Origin: Jatrophihabitans_A sp035248685
GTDB lineage: Bacteria > Actinomycetota > Actinomycetes > Mycobacteriales > Jatrophihabitantaceae
Direction: 5' to 3'
Assembly: GCA_035248685.1 (NCBI GenBank)
Contig: DATFHF010000024.1
Coordinates: forward strand, 60,943 to 124,942
Length of the DNA stretch: 64,000 nt
Both the position numbers and the translations under genes were made by a program. The notes beneath the pieces were generated by a model. It saw nothing but the letters and a program-made list of their open reading frames with translations, was not told the origin of the DNA and searched no databases. Within the stretch, counting starts at the first letter, position 1; every line of letters begins with the position of its first letter. Below are positions 8,312 through 20,204 of this stretch, piece by piece.

Positions 8312-8812
8312 TCACTCGATGCTGGCGAGCAATTCCTCGATCTCCTGGGTGGCATACCAGCACAGTTCGAAACCTTCGGCGTCGTCTACCTTCTCCTCGG
8401 CCGCACTGTCGCCGAGGTCGGCCGCGTCGATCAGTTCCGCGGCCACCGCCACCGTGGGTGATGCGTCGGCATCGTCGCAGTGCACCGATACGCAGGCAGC
8501 CAACGGCACCGCTACCTGCACCTGCACCACACCGATGTCCAGGTCGTCACGAACTACCACGCCGGAATCCAGCACATCGGCAGCGACCACGATCCGGCGC
8601 TTGGCAGCCGTCGGAGTCGAGGCGATCAGCCTCAGCGCCGCCCGGGCCGCCTGCGAGGATGCCGCGTATTCCAGTTCTTCCAGGTCATCGTCCAGATAGT
8701 GCTCGCGCAGGCCGGGCGTCACCGCGAAGCAGGTCAGTGGAACGTTGACCAAGGCGCCGGTTTGCAGCAAGCTCTGCAACAGCACCGAGGTGCTCGGGAT
8801 GTAGACCCTCAT
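8312..8812 (-). CDS. DUF6912 family protein
   Basis: 166 aa, acidic, starting MRVYIPST. The family is a conserved actinobacterial protein of unknown function; typical motifs seen here are the MRVYIP start, YAASSQAARAALRLIA, RRIVVAADV and a C-terminal LCWYATQEIEELL. No signal peptide or membrane segment. The start codon overlaps the stop of the patatin gene by 4 nt, indicating translational coupling. Confidence 0.74.
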   Translation of the reverse strand: MRVYIPSTSVLLQSLLQTGALVNVPLTCFAVTPGLREHYLDDDLEELEYAASSQAARAALRLIASTPTAAKRRIVVAADVLDSGVVVRDDLDIGVVQVQVAVPLAACVSVHCDDADASPTVAVAAELIDAADLGDSAAEEKVDDAEGFELCWYATQEIEELLASIE

Positions 8813-9798
8813 CCGGTTTCGGCTTCGGTGAATCCGCTCTGCAACTCGCGGATCTCCATCGCGGCGGTTCGCATGGCAGTGCGCAGAACGGCGATCCGAC
8901 GGCGCGGATTCATCAGGTTCGCCCCCATCATGGTGAGGTCTTCCGGACCCGGCGTCAGCAGCATCACCCGAGAGCCGCCGTCGCGCAGCCGTGCCACATC
9001 GTGTTGGATGCCGCGGGTAATCGCGCGTCGCACCCGGCGTTCGATCATGGCGACCGGCGACCGAGGATTGTCCGGACGGACCGAGGCCATCGGCGCAAGG
9101 ACGTAGACCTCGTCGTAGCCACCCGGCGGCACCAGATCGACCGAAGCATTGGACGCAGTGCCACCGTCGATGTAGGTACGACCGTCGATCCGCACCGGCG
9201 CGTACCAGGCCGGAATCGCGCAGGAGGCACAGACCGCGTCCGGCAACTCGGTCCTAGGTTCGCCGTCCCGTCCGAACGCGATCCGCCGGCCACTGATGTA
9301 GTCGGTGGCCACGATCCAAGTGTTCCGGACCGGCCAGCCGTCGACCAGCGCGTCCGCCGTCATCGCGGTCAGCATCCGTTGGATGGGTTCCAGGGTTCCA
9401 CGGCCGACCGGGAGCAGCCCGGACAACGCCACCACCGGCGGCACGGCGGTGGGATGCCGAATCCCTCCCCAGACCAGCCTCGGTGAGCCGGGCAGCAGAC
9501 CGGGCCGCGGCGGTATCCGACCACCGGTATCCGTCTGGTAGTTCCAGGTGACCGGCGGATCCTGCGGCAGTGGCATACCCAACTGGTGCCGACGGATGGT
9601 GTCGACCTGCACACCGCTGCCGAGCAGGCCGGCCGCCACGGCGCCGGCGGAAGTGCCGATCAGCAGATCATCGGGCCCGGGCACAAGCTCCAGCTCATGG
9701 TGCAGTGCGGTGAGCGCGCCGACTATCCAGGCGAACCCAAGCACTCCGCCACCGCCGAACACGAATGCGCGGCGCGGCGGAGTTGATCGACGTGGCAC
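8809..9798 (-). CDS. patatin-like phospholipase family protein
   Basis: 329 aa. Patatin Ser-Asp dyad hydrolase: the oxyanion loop GGGGVLG (residues 15-21), nucleophile elbow G-T-S-A-G (48-52, Ser50) and the DGG motif (near 213) with the catalytic Asp are all present. It is expected to hydrolyse acyl ester bonds of lipids. No signal peptide is evident, so it is probably cytosolic. GTG 9798 is preceded by a strong AGGAGG. It is followed by the coupled DUF6912 gene; the adjacent wax-ester synthase-like gene may share a lipid theme. Confidence 0.87.
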   Translation of the reverse strand: MPRRSTPPRRAFVFGGGGVLGFAWIVGALTALHHELELVPGPDDLLIGTSAGAVAAGLLGSGVQVDTIRRHQLGMPLPQDPPVTWNYQTDTGGRIPPRPGLLPGSPRLVWGGIRHPTAVPPVVALSGLLPVGRGTLEPIQRMLTAMTADALVDGWPVRNTWIVATDYISGRRIAFGRDGEPRTELPDAVCASCAIPAWYAPVRIDGRTYIDGGTASNASVDLVPPGGYDEVYVLAPMASVRPDNPRSPVAMIERRVRRAITRGIQHDVARLRDGGSRVMLLTPGPEDLTMMGANLMNPRRRIAVLRTAMRTAAMEIRELQSGFTEAETG

Positions 9799-9966
9799 GA
9801 AAACGAAACCTCCTGTCGGCGACCGCGCTGTCCGGGCTCCGGCAGGGTACGCCAGTCCAGGTATCAGTCGAATCCGATTTCATTATCAACCGATGCAGGA
9901 CCTGCGCGCTCCGCGTTGGTGCCCGACGCGCCGCGAACCTGCGGCCAGCCGAATCATCCGCACAGC

Positions 9967-11376
9967 TCAGCGTCGACGACGACCGGAGCCGGCGGTCAGC
10001 ACCAACTCGGCCAACGACTCCTCGATCAGGCCGGCCAGCACGTCTACATCTGGCATCGCATCACGGTCGGCGTTGAGGCCGAAATACACGCCGCCGTCGT
10101 AAGAAGTGAGCCCGATCGACAGCGCCTGGTCGTTAGCCAGTGGTACCACCGGAAACATCTCCAGCAGCTTCGCCCCCGCTGCGTACAACGGAAACTGCGG
10201 TCCCGGCACATTGGTCACCACTACGTTGAACAGCCGCCTGGTGAAACCGCTCGCAGCTCGCGCACCGAGCGCGTGCAGCGTCGGCGGCGCGAAGCCGGAC
10301 AGCGCGACCAGGGCCTCGGCACCGACCGATTGCCCCGACTCCTTGTGTGCCTTCATCGCATAGCCGACCTGGCTCAGCCGAACCACCGGATTCGGTTCAC
10401 CGATCGGCAGATCCACCAGGTACGACGACACCTGGTTACCGAGCTGGCCGCCCTCGCGGTCATCGCGCACGCTGACCGGCACCATCGCCCGAACCGCACT
10501 GGCCGGCCGGACCGGCTCGCCGCGGGACAGCATCCAGCCACGTATCGCACCGGCAACGGTGGCCAGCACCACGTCGTTGACGGTGCCGCCGGCCTGCTTG
10601 CGCACCTTGCGGAAGTTCTCGAGGTCGGTGCGGGCAATCGCAAACCGGCGCTGCGATCCGATGGTCGCGTTCAACGGCGATTCCGGCGCGGGACGGGCCG
10701 CCACCCTGGCTGCCGACAGCAACCCACCGAGCGCCGAGGACACCCGGCCGGACACGGTTCGGGCATCCGCCAGCCCGATCCGCGCGGTGTCCAGCACCGC
10801 GGTCGGCCGGCGCATGATCTCGACCACCGCGTCCACCAGCAGCGCCACCGGCCCTGGCTCCGGCTGGGGCATCCACAGATCTTCCGGGATGTCCCGCGGG
10901 ACCGGTGTGCTATCCAGGATCACCTGGCCGATGTCCACCGCGCTGATCCCGTCCACCATGGCGTGGTGGGTTTTCTGGATCACCGCGAACCGGCCGTCGG
11001 AAAGGCCCTCGACCAGGTACATCTCCCACAACGGATGGCCGCGATCCAGCGGCCGGGACTGCACCCGAGCGACCAGCTCGCGTAGCTGCTCGTCGGAGCC
11101 GGGTCGTGGTAGCGCCGAGCGCCGCACGTGATAGCTGAGGTCGAACGCCGCATCGTCGACCCAGACCGGGTTGGCCAGATGGCCCGGGATCGTTCTGATC
11201 TTCTGGCGATACCTCGGCACCAACGAAATCCGGCGCTCGATCAGCTCGACGAATCGTTCGTAGTCGAAGCCGTCGGCCGGCGGCTCGAACACGGCCAGAC
11301 CGCCCACATGCATGGGCGTGGTCCGTCCCTCGAGGTACAGGAAGGACACGTCCAGCGGTTGTAGCCGGTCTGTCAT
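9967..11376 (-). CDS. wax ester synthase / diacylglycerol O-acyltransferase (WS/DGAT)
   Basis: 469 aa, normal for the family. The condensation-type active site H-H-A-M-V-D-G sits at about 137-143. The N-terminal QPLDVSFLYLE and the C-terminal NVPGP, N-D-Q-A-L-S-I-G-L and YDGGVYFGL motifs are also typical. Such enzymes esterify fatty alcohols or diacylglycerol with acyl-CoA to make storage lipid. I chose ATG 11376, six codons inside the longest frame, because AGGA lies 9 nt upstream and conserved sequence starts there. Confidence 0.9.
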   Translation of the reverse strand: MTDRLQPLDVSFLYLEGRTTPMHVGGLAVFEPPADGFDYERFVELIERRISLVPRYRQKIRTIPGHLANPVWVDDAAFDLSYHVRRSALPRPGSDEQLRELVARVQSRPLDRGHPLWEMYLVEGLSDGRFAVIQKTHHAMVDGISAVDIGQVILDSTPVPRDIPEDLWMPQPEPGPVALLVDAVVEIMRRPTAVLDTARIGLADARTVSGRVSSALGGLLSAARVAARPAPESPLNATIGSQRRFAIARTDLENFRKVRKQAGGTVNDVVLATVAGAIRGWMLSRGEPVRPASAVRAMVPVSVRDDREGGQLGNQVSSYLVDLPIGEPNPVVRLSQVGYAMKAHKESGQSVGAEALVALSGFAPPTLHALGARAASGFTRRLFNVVVTNVPGPQFPLYAAGAKLLEMFPVVPLANDQALSIGLTSYDGGVYFGLNADRDAMPDVDVLAGLIEESLAELVLTAGSGRRRR

Positions 11377-11417
11377 GGGTCCATATCCTGGCATGGCGTC
11401 TCGCCCAGCCGGCCGCG

Positions 11418-12719
11418 CTACGGACGTGACCTGCGCGCGGCACGTCCGCCGGGCACCGGCAGGCCGGACACCGAACCGGCCAGTTCCACCAGCGCTCGTC
11501 GAAGCGGGCTCTGCGCGGCCACCTCGGCCAGCGTCTTGCCGTCTCGCAACGCACGATCAAGGGCCGGCAGGTCGTAGGGCAGCATGGCGGCAACCGGCCG
11601 ACCGGCGAACCGCTTGAGCGTGTCGGTCAATTCGGTGACGGTCGAGCCGGCCACCACGCTGTCACGCACCCGGTTCAGCACCACCCAGCTCTGGGTGTGC
11701 ACGCCTGCTGACCGCAGTTCGGCCAAGCCCCGGATCAGGCGTTGCATGCCGATCGGGTCGGCCGATCCGATCACAAGCACCAGATCGGCGGCGGCCAACC
11801 CGGACAGCGTCGCGCCGTTGCGGCGCGGAGCCACCGTGTCGTAGCTCAGTTCCTCGTCCGTTTCCAGGCAAAAGCCGAGGTCCAGCACGGTGAAGGCCAC
11901 GAGTCGGCGAGCCACCTCGAGGAGCGCCTCGAACGCCGCCGGCCGCAGCTCGGGCCACCGGTCCGGCCGGCTGATCCCGGTCAGCACCCGCAGCGACGGA
12001 TCGATCTGCCAGCACAGCGACGCCAGCACCGACGTATCCAGCCGGCGGGACTGGGCCTGCCGGCAGGCGGCGACCAGGCCCGGTGAGTCGTCGAGCAAGC
12101 CGAACAGGTTGCCCACCACGCCGCCGTAGACGTCGGCATCGATCAGCAGCGAGGACGCGCCGAGCCGCCCCAGTTCGGCTGCCAGGTTGGCCGCGATCAC
12201 GGTGCGCCCAGGCGCTCCGGCCGGGCCCCATACCGCCACCACCTTGCCCCGCTGGGGCGTCGGAGATTCGACGGGTTCCGGAGCACCGTCGAGCGACCTG
12301 ACCGCCTGGGCCGGGTCGGCGAAGGCTCGGTGTCGGGCGACCGGATCGGCGCCGGCCAGCTCGGCCACCGCGCTGTCGAGCACGATCCGGATGGCCTCGG
12401 CAGTCGCACCGGCCGGCACCGAGAACCGGATCCCGCAATTGGCCAGTCGCTCCAGCTCGGCTTCGGCTTCGGCGTCGGTCACCCCGACCACTGCCACGCC
12501 GGCCGCCTGTAACCGGTCGACCACGTCGGGGTCGAGCCGGCGCAGCTGGGCATCCACCAGCGCCGCCTGGGCTTGGCCCGACGAGGCCACCGCGACCAGC
12601 TCCACCACGTCCACGCAGCGCCGGCTGACCGTCAGCGGTCCGCCACCGGTGCCCAGCTCGGCCAGCAGCGCCGCCTCCCAGCCGGCGCCGTCGGCCGCGG
12701 TGAGGACTGCCAGCGTCAT
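11418..12719 (-). CDS. CpaE/ParA-like P-loop ATPase
   Basis: 433 aa. The N-terminal ~130 residues resemble a degenerate receiver-like domain (AALVDAQLRRL...GVAVVGVTD). The C-terminal half is a ParA/MinD ATPase with the deviant Walker A G-P-A-G-A-P-G-R-T and SLLIDADVYGG. CpaE-type proteins position Tad/Flp pilus machinery; related septum-site proteins exist in Actinobacteria. It overlaps the SAF-domain gene by 4 nt (ATGA), as cpaB-cpaE genes do. No CpaF ATPase, prepilin or TadB/C gene is in the window, so a pilus role is unproven. Confidence 0.78.
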   Translation of the reverse strand: MTLAVLTAADGAGWEAALLAELGTGGGPLTVSRRCVDVVELVAVASSGQAQAALVDAQLRRLDPDVVDRLQAAGVAVVGVTDAEAEAELERLANCGIRFSVPAGATAEAIRIVLDSAVAELAGADPVARHRAFADPAQAVRSLDGAPEPVESPTPQRGKVVAVWGPAGAPGRTVIAANLAAELGRLGASSLLIDADVYGGVVGNLFGLLDDSPGLVAACRQAQSRRLDTSVLASLCWQIDPSLRVLTGISRPDRWPELRPAAFEALLEVARRLVAFTVLDLGFCLETDEELSYDTVAPRRNGATLSGLAAADLVLVIGSADPIGMQRLIRGLAELRSAGVHTQSWVVLNRVRDSVVAGSTVTELTDTLKRFAGRPVAAMLPYDLPALDRALRDGKTLAEVAAQSPLRRALVELAGSVSGLPVPGGRAARRSRP

Positions 12720-13405
12720 GTCGCGGTCCCGGCGCAGTCGGCCAGATCCGGCGCCGCTGGTTCGGGCTGCTGGCCACCGGACAGAATGCCCGCCCGGATC
12801 ACCGCTCCGGTGAGATCCTGCGCCGATACCACCCGGGTGGCATCAGCGGCGGACACCCGCAGTACCAGCACCGTCGCCTGATCGGTGCCGAAGGTCGACG
12901 AACCGGGTTTCTGGACCGCCTGCACGGTCACCCCGCTCAGCAGGACTACCGCACGGCAGCTCTTGGTGCTCAGCCACAACGTGATCCGGTCGCCGCGCAC
13001 GATGGTGGGCTCGTTCTCGGGCCGCAGACCGACCGTGACATCGACGCCGACCGGTGGGACGGCCAGCTGGGCCCGGGACAGCAGCTCGCCGGCCTGCCCG
13101 GCTTGGCGCAGGGTGCGGCCGGTGACCGCTTCACCGATCGGCAGGTAGCGACTGTCGGCGCTGCCCAACTGGACCCGGACCGGGTGCACGTCGGCTGGGG
13201 TCAGCACGGTGCCGGCGGCCAGGTCACGGCTGAGCGCCCAGCGAGCCTGCCGATGATCGGCCGATGCCAACGTGACGGCGCCCAGCAGCACCGCCGCCAA
13301 CACCAGGACGACGCCACCGACGAGTCGAAGGTCGAGCCAGCTCGGCGGGCTGACTCGCCGCGCGGCGGGAGACTGTTCGGGGGGTCGCAGGCCGGTGTCG
13401 GTCAT
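12716..13405 (-). CDS. SAF-domain (CpaB/RcpC-like) membrane protein
   Basis: 229 aa. One N-terminal membrane anchor (about residues 28-48) is followed by an SAF domain (ALSRDLAAGTVLTPADVHPV...) and a CpaB-like C-terminal region (RPENEPTIVRGDRITLW). CpaB proteins act in the periplasm/exterior at the Flp pilus channel. Genetically coupled to the downstream CpaE-like gene. The promoter is probably in the 218-nt gap shared with the divergent BldC-like regulator. Confidence 0.74.
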   Translation of the reverse strand: MTDTGLRPPEQSPAARRVSPPSWLDLRLVGGVVLVLAAVLLGAVTLASADHRQARWALSRDLAAGTVLTPADVHPVRVQLGSADSRYLPIGEAVTGRTLRQAGQAGELLSRAQLAVPPVGVDVTVGLRPENEPTIVRGDRITLWLSTKSCRAVVLLSGVTVQAVQKPGSSTFGTDQATVLVLRVSAADATRVVSAQDLTGAVIRAGILSGGQQPEPAAPDLADCAGTAT

Positions 13406-13623
13406 AACGTGATCTTGCTATAACGAACGCCTGGTTACCCCGCTAATCACGCAAGCTGTGGATAACTGATATTTCCTCGCCAGCCATACCGGATCGGCTG
13501 TGGATATCGCCGGGTCGCGGTAACTCGGCTGGCAGACTGGGCGGGCATGGCGGCAGGACGTCGATTCGCTATCGTCGACAGCACTTAACTGCCGGACACC
13601 GGGCAGCGCAGAGGAGTGACGGG
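13406..13623. promoter_or_regulatory. divergent promoter region with DnaA-box-like sites
   Basis: No gene is seen in this gap. TGTGGATAA at 13457-13465 is a perfect inverted TTATCCACA box, and TGTGGATAT at 13499-13507 differs at one position. A third near-match, CTATCCACA, lies at 14465-14473 before the LysM gene. Function unknown; chance cannot be excluded. Confidence 0.35.
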
Positions 13624-13854
13624 ATGGCCGAGGCTCGGTTCCTCACACTCAGCGATGTCGCCGAGGTGCTGAACATCTCCGACTCCCAGACCTACGCGCT
13701 GGTCCGATCGGGGGAATTGCCGGCCATAAAGATCGGCGGCCGCGGGCAGTGGCGGGTCGAGCGCGAGCAGCTGGAGGCCTATATCGCCCGGATGTACGAC
13801 CAGACCAAGCAATTCGTGGCCGATCATCCGTTCGTCGACACCAAGCCGGAGTAA
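13624..13854 (+). CDS. BldC/excisionase-type helix-turn-helix protein
   Basis: 76 aa, one winged-helix MerR-like/excisionase domain: FLTLSDVAEVLNISDSQTYALVRSGELPAIKIGGRGQWRVE. This is the arrangement of small DNA-binding proteins such as BldC, which bind direct repeats cooperatively. The ATG is preceded by GAGGAG about 9 nt upstream. The C-terminal 25 residues (after EAYIARMYDQ) are charged and not part of the fold. Target genes are unknown; the divergent SAF/CpaE pair is a candidate. Confidence 0.82.
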   Translation: MAEARFLTLSDVAEVLNISDSQTYALVRSGELPAIKIGGRGQWRVEREQLEAYIARMYDQTKQFVADHPFVDTKPE

Positions 13855-13863
13855 GCACACCCG

Positions 13864-14424
13864 TCAACCGTCGCGGCGAACCGCGGCGATCGAAGCCAGC
13901 GCAACGGCCAGCAGGGCGGTGATCTCGCCATGCCGGCGCGACTCACCGACCGGGTGCTCGGCCAATTCCACGAAGTCCGCACCGACCCGGTCCAGGGTGC
14001 CGTCCAGCACGCTGCCGTCCAGAAGATGGATCCGTACCGTCGACCGGTCTCGGACGATCGCGCGCAGCGCCTGCCGCAAGCTCAGCCGGGCATCAACCGC
14101 GGACTGGCCGCCCGGCGCGGCCGACCGGCGGCCGAGCCCGCCGATCGACACCACGGCGGCGACCGCCACCAGCGCCTCCCGCCCAGCATCCTCGGCGACG
14201 AGCAGCCATTCCGGATGGGCCCGTTCCAGCCGGCCGGCGACCGACAGCCCGCCGGCGCCACGCAGTTGGATGCTCGCGCCGATCGCCGGAAGTAGCCGGT
14301 CCACCAGGCCGAGCCGTCCGGTCTCGTACCTGGTTCGGTCCTCGATCTCGGCGGCCCGTTCCGCCGTCGACAGCACCTGGGCCTGAGCCTCCAGGTCGTC
14401 AAACAGCTCATTCCACCTCGACAC
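13864..14424 (-). CDS. conserved hypothetical protein (actinobacterial)
   Basis: 186 aa. An N-terminal helical segment rich in acidic and Ala residues (WNELFDDLEAQAQVLSTAE) precedes a beta-rich middle (SIQLRGAGGLSVAGRLE, EWLLVAEDAG) and a C-terminal segment VRIHLLDGSVLDGTLDRVGADFVELAEH, which has the look of an Sm-like small beta barrel. No catalytic motif or signal peptide. I do not recognise a characterised family. Codon use matches its neighbours. Confidence 0.62.
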   Translation of the reverse strand: MSRWNELFDDLEAQAQVLSTAERAAEIEDRTRYETGRLGLVDRLLPAIGASIQLRGAGGLSVAGRLERAHPEWLLVAEDAGREALVAVAAVVSIGGLGRRSAAPGGQSAVDARLSLRQALRAIVRDRSTVRIHLLDGSVLDGTLDRVGADFVELAEHPVGESRRHGEITALLAVALASIAAVRRDG

Positions 14425-14550
14425 CCGACCTCACCCTCCATGCTCACACATCGAGAGACGCAGCCTATCCACAGGCGTTGACTTCAACTTGACCGCATGC
14501 AGGCAGCAACGTATGAAGGTAAACACAAGCAAATGGAAAGGTTGAACAAG

Positions 14551-15225
14551 ATGCTTCGTCGCTGCCTGCCTCGTACCGCGCTGTGCGGTGCCTGCTACCT
14601 CGGCGCCGGCTACCTGGTGTTACGCCTGGTTCCGGCGCCGGTCACCCTCGGCCGAGAGCTGGCACATCCGCAGCGCTGGGTCGCCGAGTACGGTGCGGAC
14701 GCCGCGGTGGCCGGGATCGCGGCCGCCGTCCTCTGGCTGTGCGCGGTGTGGGTGGCGGTAGGCCTGACCGCCATGTATCTGAGCATGCTGCCGGGCTTGG
14801 CCGGTCGGTGCGGCAGCGCGGTGGTTCGGCGGGTGCTGCCGGCTGCGGTGCGCCGGCTGGTCATCGCCTCCACCGGTGCCACGGTGTTGCTGAGCCCATT
14901 GCCGGCCGTCGCAGCAAGCGCCCCGACACCCGCCATCCCGGCTCCGAGCTGGCCGGTCAGCCAACCACCGGCGCCCAGCCAACCACCGAGGCCGGTTTCA
15001 CCCAGCAGGCCCGTGCACAAGGTCACCGTCGTCCCGGGCGACTCACTATGGACGATCGCCGCGGACGCCCTCGGGCCGGCGGCGTCCGAACAGCGGATCG
15101 CCGTTGCCTGGCCGTACTGGTACCGAGCTAATCGCTCGGCCATCGGCCGCGACCCGGGCCTGATCCGGCCGGGCACCGAACTCGTCGCGCCGACCACTCC
15201 GGCTGCCAGCCGGCCGGGACACTGA
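14551..15225 (+). CDS. LysM-domain membrane protein
   Basis: 224 aa from ATG 14551. Three hydrophobic segments (about 11-29, 48-75 and 95-125) are followed by a Pro/Ser-rich linker and a C-terminal LysM-like module (VTVVPGDSLWTIAADALGP...WPYWYRANRSAIG...LIRPGTEL). LysM binds peptidoglycan, so this is probably a cell-envelope protein. The start is chosen for GGAAAGG about 10 nt upstream; in-frame ATGs at 14497 and 14533 are alternatives. It is followed after one base by the Rv3235-like gene, likely one operon ahead of the convergent secA. Confidence 0.75.
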   Translation: MLRRCLPRTALCGACYLGAGYLVLRLVPAPVTLGRELAHPQRWVAEYGADAAVAGIAAAVLWLCAVWVAVGLTAMYLSMLPGLAGRCGSAVVRRVLPAAVRRLVIASTGATVLLSPLPAVAASAPTPAIPAPSWPVSQPPAPSQPPRPVSPSRPVHKVTVVPGDSLWTIAADALGPAASEQRIAVAWPYWYRANRSAIGRDPGLIRPGTELVAPTTPAASRPGH

Positions 15226-15226
15226 C

Positions 15227-15778
15227 ATGTCGGCCGCGACCAGCCTCGTCGACAGCCCGATCAGCAGCTACCAGCCCAGGCCGGCGCCGGTACGCGAACC
15301 TCCGTACGAGGACGAGTTGCCACCCCGGCAGCTGGCCCTGCTCGGACCGGCCGACCAACCGCTGCCGTTCCGCACCCAGGATCCGGGCTCACCGTCCCCG
15401 CTGCGGCTGGCCATGCTGCCGGATCGGTTCGACGCCCGGCCCACCGGCCGAGCGGACCTGCCGGCACCGGCGGCGTTCGCACGCCGGCTGCTGATCGGCG
15501 TCATCGAAACCGCGACCGGCCGGCGTTCGGCCAGCCAGCTGAGCCAGCACACCACGGCAACCGTGCAGGCCGGCCTGGCCCGCGACGCCGGCAGGATCAG
15601 CCGACTGGGGACCGCATCCCGACCGGCAACCGTGCATTCGCTGCACCTGGCCGAGCCGGCGGACGGCGTGGCCGAGGTCGTGGCGGTGGTCCGGGTCGGG
15701 CCGCGGTTTCGGGCGATCGCGCTCCGGCTGGAGGGTTTGGACGGCCGCTGGCGCTGCGTTCGGCTACAGATCGGCTAA
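15227..15778 (+). CDS. Rv3235 family protein
   Basis: 183 aa. The first ~80 residues are Pro-rich and low complexity. The conserved C-terminal half (FARRLLIGVIETATGRRSASQL, ...VHSLHLAEPADGVAEVVAVVRVGPRFRAIALRLEGLDGRWRCVRL) matches the small actinobacterial family named after M. tuberculosis Rv3235, encoded near secA there as well. Function unknown; translationally close to the LysM gene (1-nt gap). Confidence 0.78.
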   Translation: MSAATSLVDSPISSYQPRPAPVREPPYEDELPPRQLALLGPADQPLPFRTQDPGSPSPLRLAMLPDRFDARPTGRADLPAPAAFARRLLIGVIETATGRRSASQLSQHTTATVQAGLARDAGRISRLGTASRPATVHSLHLAEPADGVAEVVAVVRVGPRFRAIALRLEGLDGRWRCVRLQIG

Positions 15779-15812
15779 GGCCAACGCCAACCGCCGAACC
15801 GCTAAACCCGAC

Positions 15813-18611
<2,799 letters not shown>

Positions 18612-18676
18612 TCGGTCATCCTACGTGGCCGGAATCGCCGAGCAGCTGAACTCCCCCGATCTGGCAGCCTGGACGC

Positions 18677-19780
18677 ATGGCACTGTGGAACGGCATCGAG
18701 TTGGACGAGTTGGTGCTGCATGCCGGCTCGCTGACCCTGCGACCGTGGCAACCGTCCGACGCCCCGGCGGTGCGGCAGATCATGGCCGACGAGCAGATGA
18801 CCCGGTACCTGGACGTGCCACGGCCCTATAGCGCGGTCGACGCGGTCGAGTTCGTCACCGAGCTCGGCGTGGCCGGCCGCCGCGCCGGGTCCCGAATCGA
18901 CTGCGCCATTGCCCGCAACGCCGACGGCGCCCTGCTGGGCAGCGCGAGCCTGCACCTCGGCTCGAACCGCGGTGGTGAAATCGGCTACTGGGTGGAGTCC
19001 GGCTCCTGGCGGCAGGGAATTGCCACCGAAGCGGTGCAGACGCTGGCCCGGTTCGGCTTCGCGCACGGCCTGTGCCGGATCAAGATCACCTGTTACTACG
19101 GCAATGTCGGCTCGGCCGGGGTGGCGTTGAAGTCCGGGTTCCGGTACGAGGGAATCGCCCGAGCCGGCGCGCTGCATCGCGGAGAGCCGATCGACCTCGT
19201 CGTTTTCGGCAGGCTGCCCACTGACGACGACGAACCCGTCGAACCGATGTGGCCGCAGTTCCCGGTGCTGACCGACGGGGTGGTCGCTCTTCGTCCGATC
19301 ACCGCCGAGGACTGGCCGACCGTGCTGGCCGAAGGCAACAACCCGGCATCGGTGGCCTGGGGCTTCACCGGCCAGCCGATGGACGAGGCCACCGCCCGAC
19401 GGCGAGCCGCGATGGCGCCGATGGACCGGTTGGTGAACCGGCACGCCAGTTTGCTGATCTGCGACGCGGTAACCGGCGCCGGGGCGGGCGTGCTGAGCGT
19501 GCGGCGGGCCGGACCACCCGGCGTGATCGCGCTCGGTTACGGCATCACACCGCAGTTTCGGGGACGCCGGTTTACCGCCAGGGCGCTCCGGCTGTTCTCG
19601 GATTGGGTGCTGGAGGACGCCCTGGCGGTTCGGTTGGAACTCGGTTGCAAGGTGGACAACCTGGCCTCGGCCCGGTCGGCCGAAGCTGCCGGCTTCACCG
19701 TCGACGCGCACTATCCCAGCCGACTGCGCAACCCGGATGGCAGCTACAGCGACGAGATCGGTTTCTGCAAAGTGCGCTAG
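18677..19780 (+). CDS. two-domain GNAT N-acetyltransferase
   Basis: 367 aa with two GNAT modules. Module 1 (about 10-175) contains LRPWQPSDAPAVRQIMADEQMTRYL and the acetyl-CoA loop IGYWVESGSWRQGIATEA. Module 2 (about 190-360) starts VALRPITAEDWPTVLAEGNN and has LGYGITPQFRGRRFTARA and the C-terminal DNLASARSAEAAGF. The pattern resembles RimJ/RimL-like acetyltransferases. The substrate, protein N-terminus or small molecule, is unknown. Confidence 0.87.
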   Translation: MALWNGIELDELVLHAGSLTLRPWQPSDAPAVRQIMADEQMTRYLDVPRPYSAVDAVEFVTELGVAGRRAGSRIDCAIARNADGALLGSASLHLGSNRGGEIGYWVESGSWRQGIATEAVQTLARFGFAHGLCRIKITCYYGNVGSAGVALKSGFRYEGIARAGALHRGEPIDLVVFGRLPTDDDEPVEPMWPQFPVLTDGVVALRPITAEDWPTVLAEGNNPASVAWGFTGQPMDEATARRRAAMAPMDRLVNRHASLLICDAVTGAGAGVLSVRRAGPPGVIALGYGITPQFRGRRFTARALRLFSDWVLEDALAVRLELGCKVDNLASARSAEAAGFTVDAHYPSRLRNPDGSYSDEIGFCKVR

Positions 19781-19784
19781 CGGA

Positions 19785-20204
19785 TTAGCGGCTGCCCCGG
19801 CGAGCGGCGCTGGTGGCGGTGGCCTTCTTGGCCGGCGCCTTGCTAGCGACCTTCTTGGCCGGGGCCTTGGCCGCGGTGGTCTTCTTCGCCGCGGTCTTGG
19901 TAGCCGCCTTGTTCGCCGTGGTCTTCTTCGCCGGCGCCTTGCTGACCACCTTCTTCACCGACTGAGCTTTCTTTGCAACGGTCTTCTTCACCGTGGCCTT
20001 GGCGGTGGTCGCCTTCTTGGCCGGGGCGGCCTTCTTCGCCGGCGCCTTGGCTGCCGACACCGCCTTGCCGGGCGCCTTGCTGGCGCCGGTCGTCCGTTTC
20101 GCTGGCGACGCCTTCTTGGTCGCGGTGGTCTTGGCAGCAGTGGCCTTCGCACCGGCGGCTTTTGAGCCGGTGGCCTTACGGGTGGTGCGGGACGGTGCGG
20201 TCAT
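19785..20204 (-). CDS. histone H1-like Lys/Ala-rich DNA-binding protein
   Basis: 139 aa composed almost entirely of Lys, Ala, Thr and Pro in AKK/APAKK/KTTA repeats, like the C-terminal tails of histone H1 and of mycobacterial HupB. It lacks a folded HU domain. Such proteins bind DNA or RNA through the positive tail. The low-complexity coding DNA makes length variation by slippage likely. Located 130 nt from the RNase P RNA gene, same strand. Confidence 0.8.
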   Translation of the reverse strand: MTAPSRTTRKATGSKAAGAKATAAKTTATKKASPAKRTTGASKAPGKAVSAAKAPAKKAAPAKKATTAKATVKKTVAKKAQSVKKVVSKAPAKKTTANKAATKTAAKKTTAAKAPAKKVASKAPAKKATATSAARRGSR

